From the NCBI GenBank assembly GCA_004322045.1, contig SCRN01000014.1:1-64000 (forward strand): DNA of 64,000 nt. The letters run 5' to 3'. The notes under the pieces were generated by a model, which did no database searches, was not told where the DNA came from, and saw nothing but the letters and a program-made list of their open reading frames with translations. Origin of the DNA: Paraburkholderia sp. Its GTDB lineage: Bacteria > Pseudomonadota > Gammaproteobacteria > Burkholderiales > Burkholderiaceae. The position numbers and the translations under genes are program-made. Below are positions 17,809-26,360 of the stretch, piece after piece; the stretch's first letter is position 1, and the number at the start of each line of letters is the position of its first letter.

Positions 17809-18461
17809 CGCTCAGGATGCTGCTCGTCGACGACCATGCGATCGTCCGCCAGGGCGTTCGCCAGTTGTTGCTCAATCACGGCGTGGTTCGCGAGGTCGTG
17901 GAAGCGGAAAGCGGGGCGCAAGCGCTTGCGAGCTTGGACTGCGAGCCGTTCGACATCGTCCTGCTCGACATCTCCCTGCCCGATATGAATGGCATCGAAC
18001 TGCTCAAGCGCGTCAAGCGCCGCGCACCGAGCGCGCCCGTCATGATGTTTTCGATGTACCGAGAGGACCAGTACGCCGTGCGCTCGCTCAAAGCCGGCGC
18101 GGCGGGGTACCTATCCAAGACGGTCACGGCCACGCAAATGATCGAGGCGATTCGCCAAGTGGCCGGTGGACGAAAGTACGTCAGCCCGGCGCTGGCCGAA
18201 GCGCTGGCCGATTACGTTTCGTTCGACAGCGACCAGTTGCCGCACGAAAAACTGTCCGACCGCGAATATCAGACGTTGTGCATGCTGGCCTCGGGCAAAC
18301 GGCTGACCGACATTGCGCATGCCCTCTCGCTTTCGGTGAAAACCGTCAGCGTCTACCGCGCCCGCTTGCTCGAGAAGATGAAGCTGCGGAACAACGCGGA
18401 GCTCACGTTCTATGTGATGAGCAACCGTCTCGTCGACCTGAACCCGGCGATGACCGGCTAA
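17805..18461 (+). CDS. NarL/FixJ-family response regulator
   Basis: The protein has 218 residues. The receiver domain has the acidic pocket DD (9-10), the phospho-acceptor Asp55 (V-L-L-D-I-S-L-P-D) and the Lys in YLSKTV. The C-terminal LuxR-type helix-turn-helix spans about residues 145-200, with LSDREYQTLCMLASGK and SVKTVSVYRARLLEKM. It is translationally coupled to the kinase by a 4-base overlap. The palindrome upstream of the operon is a plausible target. Its closest known relatives are UvrY/GacA- and BvgA-like regulators. The exact role is unknown. Confidence 0.92.
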   Translation: MTLRMLLVDDHAIVRQGVRQLLLNHGVVREVVEAESGAQALASLDCEPFDIVLLDISLPDMNGIELLKRVKRRAPSAPVMMFSMYREDQYAVRSLKAGAAGYLSKTVTATQMIEAIRQVAGGRKYVSPALAEALADYVSFDSDQLPHEKLSDREYQTLCMLASGKRLTDIAHALSLSVKTVSVYRARLLEKMKLRNNAELTFYVMSNRLVDLNPAMTG

Positions 18462-18639
18462 GTTGCATGCGTTGTTCCTTGCCCATCGCAACGAGGGGTA
18501 GGCGTCGCGCTGGGCCGCTAAGACATTTCTGATTCCTTACACCACAGCGGGCTTCAAAGGCCGTATCGGCTAGAATCTAGGGTTTTTCCGTACGCAAAAT
18601 CGCACCAGTTCGGTGCGGTCGCCACGAGACCCTCGCCCC

Positions 18640-20037
18640 ATGTCCCTATTTCGCAAGAAAAACGTCGAGCAGATGATCGCCAGTGCCGAGCGCACGGGCC
18701 TGAAAAAAGCGCTCGGCGCCCTCGATCTCACCTTTCTTGGCATCGGCGCCATCATCGGCACCGGGATTTTCGTTCTGACCGGCACAGGGGCCGTGCAGGC
18801 AGGCCCCGCGTTGATGATCGCATTCGTGATCGCAGCCGTGGCATGCGCGCTGGCGGGCCTCGCCTATGCGGAGTTCGCCTCGACGATTCCGGTCGCCGGC
18901 TCCATCTACACCTACTCGTACGCAACGCTCGGCGAGATGGCGGCCTGGATCATCGGCTGGGATTTGATGCTCGAGTACGGGCTGGCCACCTCGGCTGTCG
19001 CGGTGGGCTGGTCCGGCTATCTTCAATCGTTGCTCGCGGGCATGGGGCTGAAGCTGCCGATGGCGCTGACGGCGGCACCCGGCGCAGTCGCGGGGGCCAC
19101 GACGCTGTTCAACTTGCCGGCTTTCCTCGTGGTAATGGCCATCACGACGCTGCTGTCGGTGGGCGTGCGCGAGTCCACGCGCGTCAATAACGCCATGGTC
19201 GCCATCAAGGTCGCGGTCGTGCTCGCCGTGATCGCGGTCGGTGTGTTCCACGTCAAGCCGGTCAACTGGCATCCGTTCATGCCGAACGGCTGGCACGGCG
19301 TGTTCGGCGCCGCTGCCGTGATGTTCTTCGCGTTCATCGGCTTCGATTCGGTTTCGTCGGCTGCCGAGGAGGTCAAAGATCCGAAGCGCGATCTGCCGAT
19401 CGGCATCATTGCCTCGCTGGCCGTCTGCGCCGTGCTCTACGTGGCGGTGGCCGCAGTCGTGACGGGCATCGTGCCCTCACCCCGTTTCGCGGACATTTCC
19501 CATCCGGTGTCCTATGCGTTGCAAGTCGCCGGGCAAAACTGGGTGGCCGGTTTCATCGACCTGGGCGCCGTGCTCGGCATGCTCACCGTCATTCTCGTCA
19601 TGAGCTACGGCCAAACGCGGATCATCTTCGCCATGTCGCGCGACGGGTTGCTGCCCCAAGCGCTCTCGCGCGTGCATCCGCGTTTCGCCACGCCCTTTAC
19701 GACCACCTGGATCGTCGGCATCTTTTTCGGGCTCATCGGCGCGCTCGTGCCGCTGAACGTACTGGCCGAACTGATCAACATCGGCACACTCGCCGCCTTC
19801 TCGATGGTGTCGATCGCCGTGCTCGTCCTGCGCCGCACCCACCCCGACCTGCCGCGCGCGTTCCGCTGCCCCGGCGTGCCCGTCGTGCCGTTCGCCGCTG
19901 TGGCCGCCTGCGTTTTCCTCATGGCGAACCTGCAGTGGATCACGTGGGCCGCATTCCTCGCTTGGCTCGCCATCGGGCTCGTCGTCTACTTCGGCTACTC
20001 GCGCCGGCATTCAGTGCTCGCCCACAGCAAGCACTGA
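18640..20037 (+). CDS. APC-family amino acid permease
   Basis: The protein has 465 residues and about 12 membrane helices. The first helix carries the substrate-site motif I-G-A-I-I-G-T-G-I-F typical of the cationic amino acid transporter-like branch (YfnA/CtrA). Such inner-membrane permeases import amino acids with protons. The ATG at 18640 is preferred over an upstream in-frame start at 18613 because it gives the common N terminus MSLFRKKNVEQ. A strong terminator follows at about 20104-20142. Confidence 0.92.
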   Translation: MSLFRKKNVEQMIASAERTGLKKALGALDLTFLGIGAIIGTGIFVLTGTGAVQAGPALMIAFVIAAVACALAGLAYAEFASTIPVAGSIYTYSYATLGEMAAWIIGWDLMLEYGLATSAVAVGWSGYLQSLLAGMGLKLPMALTAAPGAVAGATTLFNLPAFLVVMAITTLLSVGVRESTRVNNAMVAIKVAVVLAVIAVGVFHVKPVNWHPFMPNGWHGVFGAAAVMFFAFIGFDSVSSAAEEVKDPKRDLPIGIIASLAVCAVLYVAVAAVVTGIVPSPRFADISHPVSYALQVAGQNWVAGFIDLGAVLGMLTVILVMSYGQTRIIFAMSRDGLLPQALSRVHPRFATPFTTTWIVGIFFGLIGALVPLNVLAELINIGTLAAFSMVSIAVLVLRRTHPDLPRAFRCPGVPVVPFAAVAACVFLMANLQWITWAAFLAWLAIGLVVYFGYSRRHSVLAHSKH

Positions 20038-20103
20038 CACCGCTGAAACTGCGCACGGCTACGCCTTGGACGACGGGGCGTATCGGCGCTGAGCTGCATC
20101 CCC

Positions 20104-20142
20104 AACGGCATCGCAGGCTTCGGCCGCGATGCCGTTTTTCTT
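20104..20142 (+). terminator. Rho-independent terminator after the APC permease gene
   Basis: The perfect 10-bp arms ACGGCATCGC (20105-20114) and GCGATGCCGT (20126-20135) are followed by five T residues (20135-20139). A short inner pairing closes the loop. Confidence 0.9.
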
Positions 20143-20323
20143 TGCACCCCCTTGCTAGCGCCTGTTCACGCTTATTCGAGGCTCGCGGCCGGGCCCAAGC
20201 GGCCTGTTCGACTTGAAACGAGAGGAACTCCCTGCCCCTGCAAAGTACATAATGAAAGTTCCGGTCGTCGGCGGGCGTTCCGAAGCGCGCGGGCGGCGGT
20301 CCTTCCCTCTAACAGGAGGAGCA

Positions 20324-20896
20324 ATGCGAATGGAATTGACGGAAAGCTACACGCTGCCGGTGCCGCCGCAACGGGCATGGGAAGCACTCACCGATGCCGC
20401 GATGCTGCGGGCGTCGATTCCCGGGTGCGAAGACATTCAAGCCGACGGCGAAAACGGTTTTTTCCTGGCGATGAACTTCACAGCGGAGGGGGTCGCAGCG
20501 CGCTTTAAGGGGCGCATTCGCGTGGCGGAAGTGGGCGGGCCGCAGTCGCGCACCCTGGTGTTCGAGCTCGACGCCCCGGCGGGCGCGGCCAACGGTGGCG
20601 CACCAGGCGCTCGGTTGCGGCTCGAAGCGGACGGCGACGCATCGAGCACCCTGCTTTATACGGCGCGTTCGCAAGCACTGCACGTCGACGGCAACAGTCC
20701 AGCGCATGAGGCCGTGCGCAAAGTCGCCGACGAATTCTTCAAGCGTTTCGCGGCGCAAATCACGGCCCGCGATTTGGCGCTGCCTACCGACGCGCCGCAG
20801 CCGGCGGAGCCGTCGTTGCAGCATGCAGCGGTCCTCGAATCCGCGCCTTCCGGCAAAGGGGGAAAATCGTGGAAGGCATGGACCTCGAGGTCCTGA
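20324..20896 (+). CDS. CoxG-like SRPBCC-fold protein
   Basis: The protein has 190 residues. Residues 1-150 form a START/SRPBCC hydrophobic-pocket fold with TLPVPPQRAWEAL, SIPGCEDI and RFKGRIRVAE, the hallmarks of carbon monoxide dehydrogenase subunit G (CoxG). CoxG anchors CO dehydrogenase to the membrane, but no coxMSL-type genes are nearby. It may therefore serve another molybdenum hydroxylase or be a general lipid-binding protein. A perfect AGGAGGA ribosome site ends three bases before the ATG at 20324. The tail after residue 155 is Ala/Ser/Lys-rich. Confidence 0.82.
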   Translation: MRMELTESYTLPVPPQRAWEALTDAAMLRASIPGCEDIQADGENGFFLAMNFTAEGVAARFKGRIRVAEVGGPQSRTLVFELDAPAGAANGGAPGARLRLEADGDASSTLLYTARSQALHVDGNSPAHEAVRKVADEFFKRFAAQITARDLALPTDAPQPAEPSLQHAAVLESAPSGKGGKSWKAWTSRS

Positions 20897-21014
20897 ATAC
20901 GAGCAGGCGCTGGCTGGCCGGCGGCCGCGAAACGGAGATCGAGTTCGATATGGAACAGAAGGATTCCTAGCCCCACGCTTCCCGGCACCGTTTTCAAACC
21001 TGTCGTTCTGCTCT

Positions 21015-21395
21015 TCAGGACGATAACCGGGGATAACCGGGGCTACCGGCCAGCGGCGCCTCGGTCTCGCCCGTATTCGACGAGGCCGACGCCGACACAC
21101 TTTCGCCGTCGGCCTCTTCTTCGGCCACCCCGCTCTCGAGCCGATACAGCCAAGCCAGCAGTTCGGCCACGGCCTGGTAAAGCTCCGGGGGAATGCGCGA
21201 ATCCAGATCGACCTGCATCAACAGCGACACCATTTCCGGGGCTCGATGGACGTATAGCCCCGCCTCCTGCGCGCGCTGAATGATCATTTCCGCAACCAGC
21301 CCATAGCCCTTCGCAATCACGCGCGGCGCATTGTCGCCGCCCTTCGCGTCGTATGCGAGCGCCGCCGCGCTCTTGCGTCGCTCGCGCCGGCTCAT
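21015..21395 (-). CDS. fhlB: FhlB: FlhB C-terminal-domain paralogue of the flagellar export switch
   Basis: The protein has 126 residues. It matches only the cytoplasmic C-terminal part of FlhB (A-L-A-Y-D, V-I-A-K-G-Y, PPELYQAVAELLAWLYRL). It lacks the membrane domain and lacks the self-cleaving N-P-T-H. In related bacteria such FhlB/FlhX proteins can partly replace the FlhB C-terminal fragment in substrate-class switching. It overlaps the stop of fliK2 by four bases (ATGA), so it is coupled to a FliK-type partner. GGAG seven bases before the ATG at 21395 favours it over the ATG at 21407. The full-length FlhB lies at 58.4-59.6 kb. Confidence 0.85.
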   Translation of the reverse strand: MSRRERRKSAAALAYDAKGGDNAPRVIAKGYGLVAEMIIQRAQEAGLYVHRAPEMVSLLMQVDLDSRIPPELYQAVAELLAWLYRLESGVAEEEADGESVSASASSNTGETEAPLAGSPGYPRLSS

Positions 21396-22930
21396 GACCC
21401 GCTCCATTCGAACGGGTCGTCGAACAAGCGATCGATCGGGGAAGCGACGGCGCCGCGCTTGGCCGCGGCATCGGCCGAGCCGCGCGCGCCCGCCCCCGGC
21501 GCGCCCTCGCGGACCTCGACATCCGAAACGTCATCCGGCGTCTCGCGCGCCTGTGCGTCCGCCGCGGCCCGCGCATAGGCCGAGGCGGCCGTCGATGCGC
21601 TGCCTGCCGCCGGTGCTGCGCCACCGATCTCGCGAATCTGCAGTCCCGCCAACTCGATCCCCGCCGCCTGCAGCCGGCGTCCAAACGCCGCCCCGCCCGA
21701 TGAAAGCCGCGCCGCCCCGCCGGGGCTTGCCTGCACCCGCACGACGAGCTGCGCGCCCGTCAGCACGAGATCTGCGTCGACTGTGCCAAGCGTCGGCAAC
21801 GCGAGCGTCACACGAGTGCGCCAGGTTTGCTGTGATTCACCGTCCGGCGCATCGCCCGAGCGGGGCTGGCGCTCGCGCTCGGACTCGATCGTCCAGTCGA
21901 GCTTCGCACCGGGCCACACCTCGCCGGTCCACCGAAACTGCTGGGTGGCAAGCAAGTCGAGCTGCTGGCGCACAAGCGGAATCGTCGCCGGGTGGAGCGC
22001 AGCCGCGATCGAAGAGCGCAGGTCGGGCGCAAGACCCGACGAGCGCGCACCGCCCAGGCTCGCATCGTCCATCCCCCCGGCGGACATGCCGCGCCAAGCA
22101 TGATCGCCCGCCGCGCCATTCGGATACGGGGCGCCGCTCGCCTGAGCCCGCGCGCCGAAAAAAGGCAACGACAACTGCGGTGGCAGAGCATGCAGCGCCC
22201 ACCCGCCAGCGCCCGGATCGCCGGAGCCAGCGCCCGCCCAAGCCGAGGCGGGCGTGGCTTGAGAATCAGCCGTCGCATCGCCCCAATCGAGCGGCAGTTG
22301 CAGCGCCTCGGCGGCTAGGCGCGTTTGCGGCTCGCGCGCCAAGGCCTCGGCGGAATAGCCGCCGCTCAGCCACTGGGCCAAGTGCGATTCGTAGAACAAG
22401 CCCGATTCGTTGACCGTGTGCTCGAGCGCCGCCGCGAGCGCGTCGACAGGCATCGCCGTCGCCGCTGCGCCAACGCCGGCCGCGCCGGAAGCGGCGCCCG
22501 GCTGACCGGAAGCGGACGAGGAAGAGGAAGAGGAGGCGAAGGCCGACGATGCCGAGGAGGCGGCGCCGGCGTTGGGCGAGGCTGCTTCGCCGCCGGCCGT
22601 GGACGGCCCTTCCTTTGTCGCGGATGTGTCGATCGCGGGCGGCGCGGGCCAGATCGGCGTCTCGCCGATGAGGGCGGGCGTGGCCTCGCCGCCGAAACGC
22701 GAAATGGCGTCCAGGGTCAGCGCGACCTCGGAGAGGATGGCCTGCGCGGACGCGGGCGGGGGCGTATCGCCGAGTCCAGCCGCCCCATCCGGCGACGCCG
22801 GCGTATCGACCGTGAGGCCCGTCGCGCCGGACTGAGCCGGACTCGCGCGCGAACCCGCGCCGACGCTATCGAGCAGGCTGTCGATGCGGCTCACGAGCAT
22901 CGAGGCGAGGGCAGAGTCGATTCCAGTCAT
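21392..22930 (-). CDS. Second FliK-like hook-length control protein
   Basis: The protein has 512 residues. The first 300 are Ala/Ser/Gly-rich and disordered, including a serine run near residue 130. The last 200 show the FliK C-terminal (Flg_hook) fold: LTLPTLGTVDADLVLTG-like strands and QLVVRVQASPGGAARL. FliK proteins measure the hook and signal FlhB to change export from hook to filament proteins. This copy sits with fliS, fliT and fhlB, while the main fliK is inside the fliF operon at 30.3 kb. It may be a modifier of the switch. AAGGA precedes the ATG. Confidence 0.78.
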   Translation of the reverse strand: MTGIDSALASMLVSRIDSLLDSVGAGSRASPAQSGATGLTVDTPASPDGAAGLGDTPPPASAQAILSEVALTLDAISRFGGEATPALIGETPIWPAPPAIDTSATKEGPSTAGGEAASPNAGAASSASSAFASSSSSSSASGQPGAASGAAGVGAAATAMPVDALAAALEHTVNESGLFYESHLAQWLSGGYSAEALAREPQTRLAAEALQLPLDWGDATADSQATPASAWAGAGSGDPGAGGWALHALPPQLSLPFFGARAQASGAPYPNGAAGDHAWRGMSAGGMDDASLGGARSSGLAPDLRSSIAAALHPATIPLVRQQLDLLATQQFRWTGEVWPGAKLDWTIESERERQPRSGDAPDGESQQTWRTRVTLALPTLGTVDADLVLTGAQLVVRVQASPGGAARLSSGGAAFGRRLQAAGIELAGLQIREIGGAAPAAGSASTAASAYARAAADAQARETPDDVSDVEVREGAPGAGARGSADAAAKRGAVASPIDRLFDDPFEWSGS

Positions 22931-23021
22931 GCCGCATCCTTGCGCCGTCGTTCGGATCTGCCTTCGTTACGCGGACGATGCGCCGCGAATCGCGAAATAG
23001 GGCGGACTTGCCCGGACGCGC

Positions 23022-23351
23022 TCAACGCGCGCCGAACAGTTCCTGGAGCACGTGGGCCGGGCGGCGCGCCGAAAAAAAAGCAGAGAGGCGCGCCACGCTC
23101 GGGTTGACGAGGTCGCGAATCGCGGCGTCGTCGGCCAGGATCTGGCGAACCAAATCGTACTTGCGCAACCGGTCGTGCTCGTCCAGTGAAATCCCCGCAT
23201 CGACCTCGAGCAGGTTGTCGACGAGCACACGGTACTCTTCCTGCAAATCCGTCAGTTCGGCCCACAGTGCACGGCGTGCAGCCGACAGCATCCGCTGCGA
23301 AACCGCCGCAATGGCTTCATAGCGGGCAAAATAATCTGCTTTCGAATTCAT
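23022..23351 (-). CDS. fliT: Flagellar protein FliT
   Basis: The protein has 109 residues, short and mostly helical. The segment WAELTDLQEEYRVLVDNLL fits FliT, the export chaperone of the filament cap FliD, which in enterics also inhibits FlhDC. FliT is poorly conserved, so the call leans on position: its ATG overlaps the fliS stop (ATGA), the usual fliST order. No fliD is in the window. The 91-base gap to fliK2 has no terminator, so the operon probably continues. Confidence 0.8.
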   Translation of the reverse strand: MNSKADYFARYEAIAAVSQRMLSAARRALWAELTDLQEEYRVLVDNLLEVDAGISLDEHDRLRKYDLVRQILADDAAIRDLVNPSVARLSAFFSARRPAHVLQELFGAR

Positions 23352-23785
23352 CGCTGCGCGCCCGCCGTCCCCTGCTGCGCCAGAAGCCGCTCTGCTTCCG
23401 GACTGATCGCGATCCAAGCTTCCTCGAGCGTCGCGAGCAAGCCGTCCACTTCAATCAACATCGCCTCGCTTTGTGCGATGTTCGCCTCCAGCAAGCGCCG
23501 CGTCATATAGCTATAAAGCGAGTCGAGCCGAAGGGCGATGTCCCCCCCGATCTCTTTATTCAGCGATGCCTGCAAGCCGCTGCCGATGATCCCGATGGCT
23601 TTACTGATGGCCTCGCCGCGCGGGCCGATGTTGCCCTGCTGCAAATGCATGCGCGCCTGTGCAATGGCTTTGCGCGCGCCTTGGTATAGCATGAGGATCA
23701 ATCGATGCGGATTTGCGCCCATCACCCCTGTCTCGACGCCGACGCGCGCATAGGCGCCCGCTCCAGCGTGTCCTTGGGAAAACAT
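23348..23785 (-). CDS. fliS: Flagellin export chaperone FliS
   Basis: The protein has 145 residues. The early Y-A-R-V-G-V-E-T and N-P-H-R-L-I-L-M-L-Y-Q-G-A segments and the amphipathic helices that follow are typical of FliS. It binds the flagellin C terminus, prevents early polymerisation and delivers it to FlhA. A ribosome site AAGGAG lies before the ATG at 23785. A sigma-28-type promoter at 23872-23899 lies 87 bases upstream, between fliE and fliS, so fliS heads a late-class operon with fliT, fliK2 and fhlB. Confidence 0.95.
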   Translation of the reverse strand: MFSQGHAGAGAYARVGVETGVMGANPHRLILMLYQGARKAIAQARMHLQQGNIGPRGEAISKAIGIIGSGLQASLNKEIGGDIALRLDSLYSYMTRRLLEANIAQSEAMLIEVDGLLATLEEAWIAISPEAERLLAQQGTAGAQR

Positions 23786-23871
23786 CGGCGCTTCTCCTTG
23801 TTGGTCGTGTCTATCCGGTACTGCGCCCGGGGTGCTCGCTCGTCGAGCACCGTGCGCGGCTCATATCGCGG

Positions 23872-23899
23872 TTATCGGTTGGGCGGGACCAAAGCTTTA
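23872..23899 (-). promoter_or_regulatory. Sigma-28 (FliA) promoter of fliS-fliT-fliK2-fhlB
   Basis: Read on the minus strand, TAAAGCTT (23892-23899) is followed after 12 bases by ACCGATAA (23872-23879). The FliA consensus is TAAAGTTT, 11 bases, GCCGATAA. Fourteen of 16 consensus bases match, with the spacer one base longer. Confidence 0.75.
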
Positions 23900-23934
23900 G
23901 CCATTCGCGGCCGGCGCCGGCGCAGTCCGCACGC

Positions 23935-24276
23935 TCAAATCGACATCTGCATGATGTCGTTATAAGCGGCGACGAGCTTATTACGGACTTGAAGGCCGAA
24001 CTGCAGCCCGATGTTCGCCTTCTGCATATCCACCATCACGTCGCTGAGCGACACGTTCGGCGAGCCCAGTTCGAAAGCCTGCGACTCTCCGACGGCTTTG
24101 TTCTGGTCGTCGCTGATCTTGTCGAGCGAACTCTTGAGCGCAGTAGCAAAGCTGCCGGCCGTGGCCGCGCCCGACTGTTCGCCGAGCGAGGCCGCCTTCG
24201 ACTCGCCGGCCGCCTCGGTGGCCATCGCCTGCATTTGTTGCAGCGCCGATGTGAGCGGATTGACTGGCACGGTCAT
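23935..24276 (-). CDS. fliE: Flagellar hook-basal body junction protein FliE
   Basis: The protein has 113 residues. The C-terminal signature is [19 protein letters not shown], then [16 protein letters not shown], exactly FliE. It joins the MS ring to the rod and sits on the export gate. GGAGAG lies five bases before the ATG at 24276. An upstream in-frame start at 24360 would add 28 basic residues and is rejected. The gene is divergent from fliF, and the 263 bases between them should carry early-class promoters for both sides. Confidence 0.95.
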   Translation of the reverse strand: MTVPVNPLTSALQQMQAMATEAAGESKAASLGEQSGAATAGSFATALKSSLDKISDDQNKAVGESQAFELGSPNVSLSDVMVDMQKANIGLQFGLQVRNKLVAAYNDIMQMSI

Positions 24277-24388
24277 GGTCTCTCCAAATCCAAAAAATGG
24301 GGCAAAAGGCAGGCGCCGCATGAACGTGCGACGCACCGACCCATCACGGAGAGTGAGCATAGCAGCGGGCTTCCCGCCAAACCCGTGA

Positions 24389-24415
24389 AACTAGGGGGAA
24401 AACCCGCTTCTATTC
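24389..24415 (+). promoter_or_regulatory. Candidate class II flagellar promoter element before fliF
   Basis: The block AAC..GGGGGAA..CCCGC.TCTATTC lies 125 bases before fliF. A very similar block (49114-49137) lies before flgA in the other divergent flagellar control region. The shared order of A/G-rich, CCGC and TCTATTC parts suggests a common regulator or sigma site. The identity is inferred from this pair only. Confidence 0.45.
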
Positions 24416-24539
24416 GACTGATTCAGTTGCGACCCGCCATGGATAATCCCAATCGTGAAAGTGTCCCGCCTTTGCCGACAGGGTTCGAAGCCCCCGCCGC
24501 CCCGGCCCGACACCCCCGCATCTCGGAGAACCCCGACGC

Positions 24540-26360
24540 ATGGATTCGCAGGCTAATTCTTTGATCAACCCCGACGCCCGCATGGGCCTCGCGAGCGCTC
24601 AGCCAGGCGCAGCCGCGGCCGGCGCCTTGCAAGGCGCCGGCGCGGGCGTGGCCGGCGGCGCCGAGCTAGGCGGCGGTTTCGCCCAGCGCCTGTCGTCGCT
24701 CTCGCAGATGCGCGGCAATCCGCGCGCCCCGCTCATCGTCGCCGTGGCCGTGCTGATCGCCGTGGTCACCGCCCTCGTGCTGTGGAGCCGGACGCCCGAC
24801 TATCGCGTGCTGTATAGCAATCTGTCCGATCAGGACGGCGGCGGCATTATTGCTGCACTGCAGCAAGCGAACGTGCCCTATAAATTTTCCGAAGGCGGCT
24901 CGGCCATCCTCGTGCCGTCCGACCAAGTCAACGAAACGCGGCTCAAGCTCGCCTCGCTGGGCTTACCCAAAAGCGGCTCGGTCGGCATGGAGCTGATGGA
25001 CAACGAAAAGTTCGGCATCAGCCAGTTCGCCGAACAAGTCAATTACCAACGGGCGCTCGAGGGCGAGCTCGAACGCACGATTCAATCGATCTCGGTCGTG
25101 CGCCAGGCGCGCGTGCATTTGGCCATCCCGAAGCCGTCCGTGTTCGTGCGCGAGCGGGAAGCCCCGACGGCGTCCGTCCTCGTCAATCTGTATCCGGGCC
25201 GCATGCTCGACGAAGGGCAAGTTTCGGCGATCACGCATATGGTCGCTTCCAGCGTCAGCGATCTGCCCGTCAAGAACGTGACGATCGTCGACCAGGACGG
25301 CACCCTGCTTACGCAGCCCGCATCGGGCAGCGGGCTCGACGCCACCCAGCTCAAGTACGTGCAACAAGTCGAGCGCAACACGCAGCAACGCATCGACGCG
25401 ATCCTCGCTCCGCTGTTCGGCGCCGGCAACGCGCATTCGCAAGTGAGCGCTGACATCGATTTCTCGCAAGTGGAGCAGACGGCCGAGAGCTACGGCCCGA
25501 ACGGCAACCCGCAGCAGGCGGCGATCCGCAGCCAGCAAACGAGCCAGGCGACCGACATGACGCAAGGCGGCGCCTCGGGCGTGCCCGGCGCGCTGTCCAA
25601 TTCGCCGCCGCAGCCGGCTTCGGCGCCGCTCGTCGCCGCCAGCGGTGCGAGCGTCGCGGGCCCTGCCGCGACGCCGATCAGCGAGCGCAAGGACGCGACG
25701 ACGAACTACGAGCTCGACAAGCGCGTGAGCCATGTCGCGCAAGCCAAGGGCGGGATCAAGCGCATGTCCGCGGCCGTGATCATCAACTATCAGCGCGTGG
25801 TGGACGCCAAGGGCCACGCAACGATGCAGCCGCTCACGCCGGAGAAACTCGCGCAGGTGAACCAGCTCGTGAAGGACGCGATGGGTTACGACGCGAAGCG
25901 CGGCGACTCGGTCAACATCGTCAATGCGACCTTCTCGACCGAAACCGATCCGCTCGCCAATCTGCCGTGGTGGAAGCAACCCGAGGTCATCTCGCTCGCG
26001 CTCCAAGCGGCGAAATGGATTGGCATCGCCATCGTGGCGCTGGCGCTTTATATGATGATGGTCAAGCCCGCCATGCGGCGCGCGTTCCCGCCGCGACTCG
26101 AAGGCCAAGCCGCGGCCGAGGGCGCGGGCATGTCGGGTTCGCTGGACGGTCCCGGCGAGCCAGTGTTGCTCGACGGCGGCTCGCCGACGCCGATCACGAC
26201 GGCAATGGAACACGACAGCGACATGGAACAAAACCTGCTCGCCTTCGAGAACGAGAAGCACAAGTTCGAACGGAACCTCGATTACGCGCGGACCATCGCG
26301 CGCAAGGATCCGAAGATCGTAGCGACGGTTGTCAAGAATTGGGTGTCCGATGAGCGCTGA
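24540..26360 (+). CDS. fliF: Flagellar MS-ring protein FliF
   Basis: The protein has 606 residues. The first membrane helix spans residues 64-82 and the second about 485-505. The periplasmic part between them holds the ring-building motifs, seen here as YRVLYSNLSDQDGG, QVNYQRALEGELERTI and RVHLAIP. FliF is the base of the flagellar rotor and houses the export gate. The extreme C terminus after the second helix binds FliG. The N-terminal 60 residues are Ala/Gly-rich and longer than in E. coli. The stop overlaps the fliG start by 11 bases. Confidence 0.98.
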   Translation: MDSQANSLINPDARMGLASAQPGAAAAGALQGAGAGVAGGAELGGGFAQRLSSLSQMRGNPRAPLIVAVAVLIAVVTALVLWSRTPDYRVLYSNLSDQDGGGIIAALQQANVPYKFSEGGSAILVPSDQVNETRLKLASLGLPKSGSVGMELMDNEKFGISQFAEQVNYQRALEGELERTIQSISVVRQARVHLAIPKPSVFVREREAPTASVLVNLYPGRMLDEGQVSAITHMVASSVSDLPVKNVTIVDQDGTLLTQPASGSGLDATQLKYVQQVERNTQQRIDAILAPLFGAGNAHSQVSADIDFSQVEQTAESYGPNGNPQQAAIRSQQTSQATDMTQGGASGVPGALSNSPPQPASAPLVAASGASVAGPAATPISERKDATTNYELDKRVSHVAQAKGGIKRMSAAVIINYQRVVDAKGHATMQPLTPEKLAQVNQLVKDAMGYDAKRGDSVNIVNATFSTETDPLANLPWWKQPEVISLALQAAKWIGIAIVALALYMMMVKPAMRRAFPPRLEGQAAAEGAGMSGSLDGPGEPVLLDGGSPTPITTAMEHDSDMEQNLLAFENEKHKFERNLDYARTIARKDPKIVATVVKNWVSDER

